Source of the DNA: Paludibacter sp.
GTDB lineage: Bacteria > Bacteroidota > Bacteroidia > Bacteroidales > Paludibacteraceae
Assembly (NCBI GenBank): GCA_030655595.1
Contig: JAUSNQ010000200.1
Location: 1-12,751 of the forward strand
Length of the DNA stretch: 12,751 nt
Reading direction: 5' to 3'
Shown here: one piece after another, positions 8,896-12,751 of the stretch
Layout of the letters: every line of letters begins with the position of its first letter
How positions within the stretch are numbered: the first letter of the stretch is position 1
The notes under the pieces: model-generated
Databases searched by the model: none
Told to the model about the DNA's origin: nothing
Seen by the model: the letters and a program-made list of their open reading frames with translations, nothing else
Position numbers and translations under genes: made by a program

Positions 8896-8903
8896 TATCT
8901 TTG
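8896..8903 (+). promoter_or_regulatory. -7 promoter element of the ATPase-RloB operon
   Basis: TATCTTTG is an exact TAnnTTTG match, 25 bases before the ATG at 8929. It lies inside the longer open frame that begins at 8866, which argues that the downstream ATG is the true start. The rest of 8697-8861 is non-coding and AT-rich; only a weak imperfect hairpin (8780-8808) is seen there. Confidence 0.6.
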
Positions 8904-8928
8904 CCTCATATTTATAAATCAATCAATC

Positions 8929-10230
8929 ATGTTACTACGACTAAAAATCAGGAACTTCCTGTCATTTTTTGAAGAAACAGTATTCGATATGTTTCCTAAT
9001 CCTAAACGGACTTCATTTCCCAATCACATATATGGAGAAATGTGTGTGCCGTTGTTGAAGCAAGCTGCTATTTATGGGGCTAATGGTTCGGGGAAATCAA
9101 ATTTCATTAAAGCCATTGCATTTATTAAGTCATTTGTAACTCACGAAGATTTCCTGAACAAGGTAGATTTAGATGAATACATTTTCCAATTGACGACAGT
9201 AAAACAACCGAAACTGAGTTTTGAAATTGAATTTTTTATCAAGGAGAAATATTTCCTGTACAAGCTGGAAATTGATAAAAAGAACATACAAGAATCTCTT
9301 TATCAATCGGGATTAGAAAAAACTCCGGACAAGTTACTGTTTAAGCGTAACGGTACCGAGATCACATCGGGTTATTTGGGAAATGAGAGTTCTGCAAAAC
9401 AGTTGTTGACCATGAATCCGCACGCATCGCTTTTTCCTTTGAACCAAAAATTCCCTGTGTTGACGAGTGAAGATGTTAAGCTGGCTTTTGAGTGGTTTGA
9501 TAAATACCTGGAAATTGTCACGATAAACAGTACAGTCCCCGCATTAATAGAATTGATGTCGAAACAGACCGCATTGTTGAATTTGACCAATGAAATATTT
9601 GAAAATATTGGCGTGGGAATCAACGCCATAAAGATTGCTGATACACCTTTTGATCAATGGGTTACAGATAACAAAAACGCTAAGGATCTACAGCAAATTA
9701 TGGAGAATGATCCCTTAAAACCCAATACTGGTATTACCAGAATCGAAAATAACAGAAATATTTTCTCAGTCTCATTGAAAAAAGGGGTTAAAACAGTGCA
9801 GGAATTTTTGTTCGAACAAATGGGTCAGACCGGATTCAAAAAAGCAATGAAAATCACTGCACAATCTGATGGTACAGTCCGTTTATTGACATTAATACCA
9901 GCCATATACGAAGCAATAAATAAACAAAAAGTTGTTTTTATTGATGAAATTGACAACAGCATCCATCCCAATCTGATGTTTTCTTTACTACAGTTTTATG
10001 GGGCTAAACAATCGAAAGGGCAATTGGTATTTACCACCCATACTACCAGATTAATCAATCAGCAGGAGTTACTTCGGCCCGATGAGATATGGTTGACCGA
10101 AAAGGAAAATGGCAACTCAAAAATGTATTCTATCAATGAATTTAAAATACATAACACCATTAATCTTGAAAATGGATATTTAGATGGGCGATATGGCGCT
10201 GTACCACAACTTGGGGATTTTAATGCATAA
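8929..10230 (+). CDS. AAA ATPase of the COG1106 (AAA15) type, partner of RloB; AbiL-like
   Basis: The ATPase has 433 residues. An N-terminal SMC/OLD-like strand (LLRLKIRNFLSF, 2-13) precedes Walker A GANGSGKS (50-57). A signature-like SDGTVRL block starts near 313, Walker B is VVFIDEID (335-342) followed by NSIHP, and a TTHTTRL switch block lies near 368-374. This is the ABC-like AAA15 architecture seen in RloA, AbiLi and similar defence ATPases. The frame extends upstream to ATG 8866, but the -7 element at 8896-8903 would lie inside that extension, so ATG 8929 is chosen. The stop overlaps the next start (TAATG), so the RloB protein is translationally coupled. Family knowledge links such pairs to abortive phage defence (AbiL) and to restriction-linked rlo genes; the ATPase probably senses or gates and RloB acts. 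The trigger is unknown. Confidence 0.9.
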   Translation: MLLRLKIRNFLSFFEETVFDMFPNPKRTSFPNHIYGEMCVPLLKQAAIYGANGSGKSNFIKAIAFIKSFVTHEDFLNKVDLDEYIFQLTTVKQPKLSFEIEFFIKEKYFLYKLEIDKKNIQESLYQSGLEKTPDKLLFKRNGTEITSGYLGNESSAKQLLTMNPHASLFPLNQKFPVLTSEDVKLAFEWFDKYLEIVTINSTVPALIELMSKQTALLNLTNEIFENIGVGINAIKIADTPFDQWVTDNKNAKDLQQIMENDPLKPNTGITRIENNRNIFSVSLKKGVKTVQEFLFEQMGQTGFKKAMKITAQSDGTVRLLTLIPAIYEAINKQKVVFIDEIDNSIHPNLMFSLLQFYGAKQSKGQLVFTTHTTRLINQQELLRPDEIWLTEKENGNSKMYSINEFKIHNTINLENGYLDGRYGAVPQLGDFNA

Positions 10231-11024
10231 TGGCTGAATCAAAGCGCACATATAGTAAAAGCAGTCCTGAAAGAGAGCTTCTGCCGCAAAAGAGAACAAA
10301 AACTGTTGCAGCAGAAGCAAATCTATTAACTGTAACTGATATTCATTCAGCGAATTATCAAAAACCTGATGTAGAAGAAATGCCCAAAGCATTTTTCATT
10401 ATTATATCAGGCGGTGAATCGCGTGAAATGAATTATTTCAGAATTATATCTGCTAACGATAGATTTAAACGCATTAAGTTGGAATTTATAGCCGATCCAT
10501 TAAAACTATCGCCAGATGGAATGTATGAATTGGCTCAATACAAACAGGCACGTTATGCGACCAGCCGAAATGAAGATGCTGAACCGGACAAAATATATCT
10601 GATATCGGATGTGGATCATTTTATGAATGAACTTCTTCGAATTAAACCAAAATGTACTACTGATGGCTTTCATCTGATTATCAGCAACTCCTGTTTTGAA
10701 GTATGGTTATATTTCGCCTATCATGATACAATTCCTGATTTCCAGCTACCATCAGATCCATTGAAGATTAGCAGCAAGTTTAAGGGTTGGTTGCCAAGTG
10801 TAATTCGTGGTGGAATAAAACCTGAAAAAGCGATTTTGAGTATTTATCAGAATATTGAAAATGCAAAGAAAAATTACAAGGAAGATACGAACGGAATACC
10901 TATTCTGTTTTCAACTAATATGTATTTGTTAGCAGAAGATTTGTTACCATTGATTGAACCTGAGTTGACAGCCCTGATAGTAGAACACAAGAGAATTGAG
11001 GCTCAATTTCGAAGAAGAAAGTAA
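10230..11024 (+). CDS. rloB: RloB-family protein, probable effector of the ATPase pair
   Basis: The protein has 264 residues, and its ATG shares one base with the preceding stop. A basic, probably disordered leader (1-53) precedes a Toprim-like core: strand FFIIISGGESREMNYF (55-70), YLISDVDHF ending at 131 (acidic pair D127/D129), and SNSCFEVWL (152-160), the RloB (PF13707) signature. In most RloB proteins I recall, the first motif reads EGE-x-TE-x-x-YF. Here the first Glu position is Gly61, leaving Glu63 and Glu66. In Toprim enzymes that Glu is catalytic, so this copy may use another residue or have altered chemistry. RloB proteins pair with AAA15 ATPases in AbiL-like abortive infection modules, where the RloB/AbiLii partner is thought to be the toxic component. 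The C-terminus is basic (RIEAQFRRRK). Nuclease activity is inferred, not shown. Confidence 0.87.
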   Translation: MAESKRTYSKSSPERELLPQKRTKTVAAEANLLTVTDIHSANYQKPDVEEMPKAFFIIISGGESREMNYFRIISANDRFKRIKLEFIADPLKLSPDGMYELAQYKQARYATSRNEDAEPDKIYLISDVDHFMNELLRIKPKCTTDGFHLIISNSCFEVWLYFAYHDTIPDFQLPSDPLKISSKFKGWLPSVIRGGIKPEKAILSIYQNIENAKKNYKEDTNGIPILFSTNMYLLAEDLLPLIEPELTALIVEHKRIEAQFRRRK

Positions 11025-11069
11025 TCACCTCCCCCAAATCCCCGATTCAAACTCGACCAATTTAATACA

Positions 11070-11107
11070 ACTACTATTCAAAATACAACCAGTTATACTT
11101 CCTTTTT
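11070..11107. repeat. Right copy of the 38-bp direct repeat
   Basis: Same orientation as 2057-2094 with one difference; similarity fades to the left (to 11053) and stops abruptly at 11107. This copy is continuous with the TonB-receptor remnant that runs from 11074 to 11277 on the minus strand, so it appears to be the original context and the left copy a displaced piece. It starts 46 bases after the RloB stop. Confidence 0.75.
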
Positions 11108-11277
11108 TCTCTCGCAGGTTTTTTTACGGGTCGTTTGGTGTGACTGAAACCCAGATCGAGACGATGATAAGGTTGCATGCGAACAGAATTTTTGTCACCA
11201 TAGAGGAGTTCTAAACGGATGTTTTCATCATAAAGTTTGGGGGGATAGCCCCATTGTGTTTGGATGCTTCCCCCCAA
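11074..11277 (-). pseudogene. Remnant of a TonB-dependent receptor C-terminus
   Basis: An open stretch of 67 codons contains DKNSVRMQPYHRLDLGFSHTK, split here as DKNSVRM and PYHRLDLGFSHTK, which matches the penultimate beta-strands of Bacteroidota TonB-dependent outer-membrane receptors (typically RNSYRMPPYHRLDLS...). It then runs through a basic turn (KRPVKKPAREKRKYNW) and stops at TAG 11074-11076, before the usual last strand with YN-YNRKNPF. Upstream, an in-frame TAA at 11278-11280 closes the frame, and no start other than TTG is available. The remaining 700 or more residues of such a receptor are absent; the DUF4469 gene begins nearby instead. It is therefore a decayed relic, not a gene. 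A nearby 23-base-period imperfect duplication (11261-11276 and 11284-11299, TGGA-GCTTCCC-CC) also points to rearranged DNA. The alternative is a chance ORF, but the YHRLDLGF block makes that unlikely. Confidence 0.55.
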
Positions 11278-11315
11278 TTAGTATGGAAGCTTCCCTCCAT
11301 GTTGTCTGGAAAATT

Positions 11316-12020
11316 CTATTGTACCAATAGCATCCTATTAAATATACTAACCTTCGGTGTATTCAGCAGTGCTCCTCCACCTGAGTATTGCGTTACCACT
11401 TTCACGGAGTAACTACCCTGCGCTAATACAGGGATCATGGCGATTAGCGATGCCGGTTTGTTGGTGATTAATATAGCAGCTTTTATTGCATCGCCTGTTT
11501 CAGGCACAAACCACAGTCCCACATCGGGATGTTCGCCGGCGATTCTCAGCTGGCTGCCCCATAACTGTACTGCACCGGCGGGGGTGAGTGTTTCGTTAGT
11601 TTTACCCGAAGCCACATCTTTCACTTCCTGGATGGACGGAGTGGGAGCAGTAGCACTGGTCTTTTCGAATTTGACTTTTGTTTCAGCGTCGCGCAAAAGT
11701 ACTCCTTTAGAAAGATTGACGTTCAGCTTGTGACGTCCACCATCGAACATATCCATAGGTCCTTCGAATACTCCGGAAATGGAGAAGGACGTGTTGAACA
11801 GCGGAAGGTTGATTGTGCAGCCCTCCTGAGTGAGGCCACTTATCACTTCTTCGAAAAGGTTGAGTACAGCCAGCATGTCGGTTCGTGTTACGAGTGTTCC
11901 CCTTTGTAACATCAGGTTAATGATGGCTCCTTTGTCATAACTACCTTCGACAATGGTTTGAGCCGAGTAGTCATCGGGCCGTTCGGTAAGCAGGTTTTCC
12001 TGCAAAGCATACTTTAACAT
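11316..12020 (-). CDS. HU-like DNA-binding / DUF4469 domain protein
   Basis: The protein has 234 residues from ATG 12020. The N-terminal part (1 to about 125: MLKYALQENLLTERPDDYSA, GTLVTRTDML, GCTINLPLFNTSFSISGVF, KLNVNLSKG) fits the HU-like DNA-binding fold common in Bacteroidota (PF14848). After a Pro/Thr linker, the C-terminal part (about 150-230: LTPAGAVQLWGSQLRIAG, VGLWFV, GSYSVKVVTQYSGGG) fits DUF4469, an Ig-like domain. Such proteins are abundant in Bacteroidales genomes; their role is not established, though DNA or nucleoid binding is inferred. The frame extends to ATG 12080, but that extension has unrelated sequence (many Ile/His) and covers a palindrome, and the family-like sequence starts at MLKYAL. 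The upstream region is a duplicate of the one before the small peptide gene, so the two are probably co-regulated. Confidence 0.85.
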   Translation of the reverse strand: MLKYALQENLLTERPDDYSAQTIVEGSYDKGAIINLMLQRGTLVTRTDMLAVLNLFEEVISGLTQEGCTINLPLFNTSFSISGVFEGPMDMFDGGRHKLNVNLSKGVLLRDAETKVKFEKTSATAPTPSIQEVKDVASGKTNETLTPAGAVQLWGSQLRIAGEHPDVGLWFVPETGDAIKAAILITNKPASLIAMIPVLAQGSYSVKVVTQYSGGGALLNTPKVSIFNRMLLVQ

Positions 12021-12065
12021 AGTTTCTAAAAAATTTAAATGATGAATAATTATAATGGAACAATT

Positions 12066-12077
12066 TCCCATATGGGA
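12066..12077. promoter_or_regulatory. 12-bp palindrome in the leader of the DUF4469 gene
   Basis: TCCCATATGGGA is a perfect palindrome 46 bases before the ATG, just downstream of the inferred transcription start (about 12088). Next to it, TTTTCCGT (12081-12088) and ACGGAAAA (12110-12117) form an inverted repeat around the -7 element. Either could be an operator, possibly for autoregulation by the DNA-binding product. Neither element occurs in the duplicate region before the peptide gene. Confidence 0.35.
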
Positions 12078-12090
12078 CAATTTTCCGTGT

Positions 12091-12230
12091 GCAAAACTGT
12101 GAGTTTTTTACGGAAAATAAGGTTAACAGAACGTTATATAACACAGCGCAATGAATTGTTTTACCTAATGTGCTGGTAATGAATAACAAATCAATGGGAG
12201 CTATTTGCCGGATAAGGACGCTGTTAACGT
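12091..12230 (-). repeat. Promoter-region duplicate A, upstream of the DUF4469 gene
   Basis: Shares with 12473-12624, in the same order and orientation, GCAAAACTG, GGTTAACAGA, GTTATATAAC, TGCTGG and CCGGATAA. The distance from GCAAAACTG to GGTTAACAGA is 30 bases in both. Later blocks are displaced by a 12-base difference. On the minus strand GCAAAACTG gives CAGTTTTG (12099-12092), one mismatch from TAnnTTTG, about 70 bases before the ATG. There is no ORF here. Confidence 0.7.
12133..12142. promoter_or_regulatory. GTTATATAAC palindrome, copy 1
   Basis: Perfect 10-base palindrome about 45-55 bases upstream of the inferred start of the DUF4469 gene, where an activator would bind. The same decamer occurs twice before the peptide gene. 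Confidence 0.45.
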
Positions 12231-12284
12231 ATTTGTTTAATTAATAATTCATTGGTTTAAAATTTAATGGTAAGCGGCAGTCGG

Positions 12285-12422
12285 TTAATCTACCACTATA
12301 ATCCTGACTCTCAATTTCCCCTCACTATCTACATAAGATACCATTTCATACCTTTTTCCGCCACGACAATTATTCATTTGCAACGGACTAAGCGTTCTCC
12401 GGTTTTTTTTCAATGTTTCCAT
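12285..12422 (-). CDS. Small peptide with double-glycine leader (putative Bacteroidales GG-type precursor)
   Basis: The peptide has 45 residues from ATG 12422. A basic N-terminus (METLKKNRRT) leads into LSPLQMNNCRGG (11-22), which resembles the double-glycine leaders of Bacteroidales natural-product precursors (TIGR04149-like: LSKKEM-N-RGG). Cleavage after GG would release a 23-residue peptide, KRYEMVSYVDSEG followed by KLRVRIIVVD, with no Cys, Ser/Thr-poor and ending in Val-Asp. The frame could start at 12476, but the shared -7 element (12474-12481) overlaps that codon, so 12422 fits better. No C39-peptidase transporter or modifying enzyme is in the window, so secretion and modification are inference. 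It could also be a short non-secreted protein with a chance GG. The upstream region duplicates that of the DUF4469 gene. Confidence 0.5.
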   Translation of the reverse strand: METLKKNRRTLSPLQMNNCRGGKRYEMVSYVDSEGKLRVRIIVVD

Positions 12423-12472
12423 AATAAAATCAGTTTTTTTAGTGTTTGTTTTAGCAATTGGATTTCTTGCTT

Positions 12473-12624
12473 GCAAAACTGATTATTTATATGTATAATT
12501 CAGGTTAACAGATAGTTATATAACATGGGGGTTTACGTTATATAACATGATTAGCTACACAACATGCTGGTTATAAGCAGCAAATGTGAGGGTGATTTGA
12601 ACCGGATAAAAGCATTGTTAAAGT
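12473..12624 (-). repeat. Promoter-region duplicate B, upstream of the GG-leader peptide gene
   Basis: Diverged copy of 12091-12230 with one extra GTTATATAAC unit and a 12-base net insertion. The minus-strand CAGTTTTG (12481-12474) would start transcription near 12470, about 48 bases before ATG 12422. The rest of 12423-12699 holds no ORF. Confidence 0.7.
12515..12546. promoter_or_regulatory. Two GTTATATAAC palindromes 22 bases apart (copies 2 and 3)
   Basis: Exact decamers at 12515-12524 and 12537-12546, each followed by AT. The 22-base spacing is about two helical turns, so two dimers would sit on the same face. A weaker match, GCTACACAAC (7 of 10), is at 12554-12563. This arrangement suggests cooperative binding by one regulator upstream of the peptide gene. 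Confidence 0.5.
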
Positions 12625-12685
12625 TGACACAAATTCTATGTTAACTTTTAGATTCAATGTTAGATGTTGGTTTGGGAAAAAGCCA

Positions 12686-12693
12686 TATCTTTG
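12686..12693 (+). promoter_or_regulatory. -7 promoter element of the gene at 12700
   Basis: TATCTTTG matches TAnnTTTG exactly and ends only 6 bases before ATG 12700. Transcription would start at or next to the ATG, giving an almost leaderless message, unless translation begins at the in-frame ATG 12742. Confidence 0.5.
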
Positions 12694-12699
12694 CACAAT

Positions 12700-12751
12700 A
12701 TGAAAAATATCGGGGTCATAAAAACGTTTACCTTTACGGCTATGCTTCTTG
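12700..12751 (+). CDS. N-terminus of a probably secreted or membrane protein (partial)
   Basis: Only 17 codons are present before the window ends: MKNIGVIKTFTFTAMLL. A short basic start followed by a hydrophobic run is what a Sec or lipoprotein signal peptide looks like, but the cleavage site is outside the window. An in-frame ATG at 12742 is an alternative start, though it would cut the signal sequence. It is transcribed away from the peptide gene. The product cannot be named. Confidence 0.5.
   Translation, partial: MKNIGVIKTFTFTAMLL

Noticed and set aside
8866..8928. Upstream ATG that would add 21 residues to the AAA ATPase.
   Set aside because: An exact -7 promoter element lies at 8896-8903 inside this extension, and the family N-terminus (LLRLKIRNF) begins at the ATG at 8929.
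11437..11733. Plus-strand ORF of 98 codons.
   Set aside because: It is antisense to the DUF4469 gene and has no family features.
12021..12080. Upstream ATG that would add 20 residues to the DUF4469 protein.
   Set aside because: The added sequence has no family resemblance and overlaps a palindromic control site; MLKYAL at 12020 is the usual beginning.

Overview
The window looks like chromosomal DNA of a Bacteroidota bacterium, probably of the Bacteroidales or a close relative. The signs are a Bacteroidota-like UvrA, a secreted protein with a type IX-secretion-like sorting module plus a FISUMP domain, an HU-like/DUF4469 protein, a peptide with a Bacteroidales-style double-glycine leader, A-rich start contexts without Shine-Dalgarno sequences, and several exact matches to the Bacteroidota -7 promoter element TAnnTTTG.

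Layout. (1) 1-1935, minus: the N-terminal two thirds of uvrA, cut by the window edge. (2) 2244-6605, plus: a 1453-residue secreted multidomain protein (signal peptide, sorting-like module, FISUMP, eight repeats of about 97 residues, FGE/SUMF1-like C-terminus). (3) 6667-8696, plus: two very AT-rich genes, an unknown protein with a hydrophobic C-terminal segment and a DUF2971 protein. (4) 8929-11024, plus: a translationally coupled pair, a COG1106-type AAA ATPase and an RloB-family protein. They sit behind a promoter with a perfect 21-bp palindrome over its -33 region and are best read as an AbiL-like two-gene anti-phage module. (5) 11074-11277, minus: a remnant of the C-terminal end of a TonB-dependent receptor. 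(6) 11316-12020 and 12285-12422, minus: an HU-like/DUF4469 protein and a 45-residue GG-leader peptide, each behind a copy of the same duplicated promoter region with GTTATATAAC palindromes. (7) 12700 onward, plus: the first codons of a probably secreted protein.

How it fits together. A 38-bp sequence (37/38 identical, direct orientation) occurs just downstream of the uvrA 5' end (2057-2094) and just after the RloB gene (11070-11107). The right copy encodes the last codons of the TonB-receptor remnant. Everything between the copies is accessory in character: surface protein, AT-rich genes, defence pair. The simplest reading is an island of about 9 kb inserted at, or recombined with, the 3' end of an old receptor gene. 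No integrase is left in the window, so this is inference. Beyond the island, the duplicated regulatory region suggests that the DUF4469 gene and the small peptide gene are controlled together.
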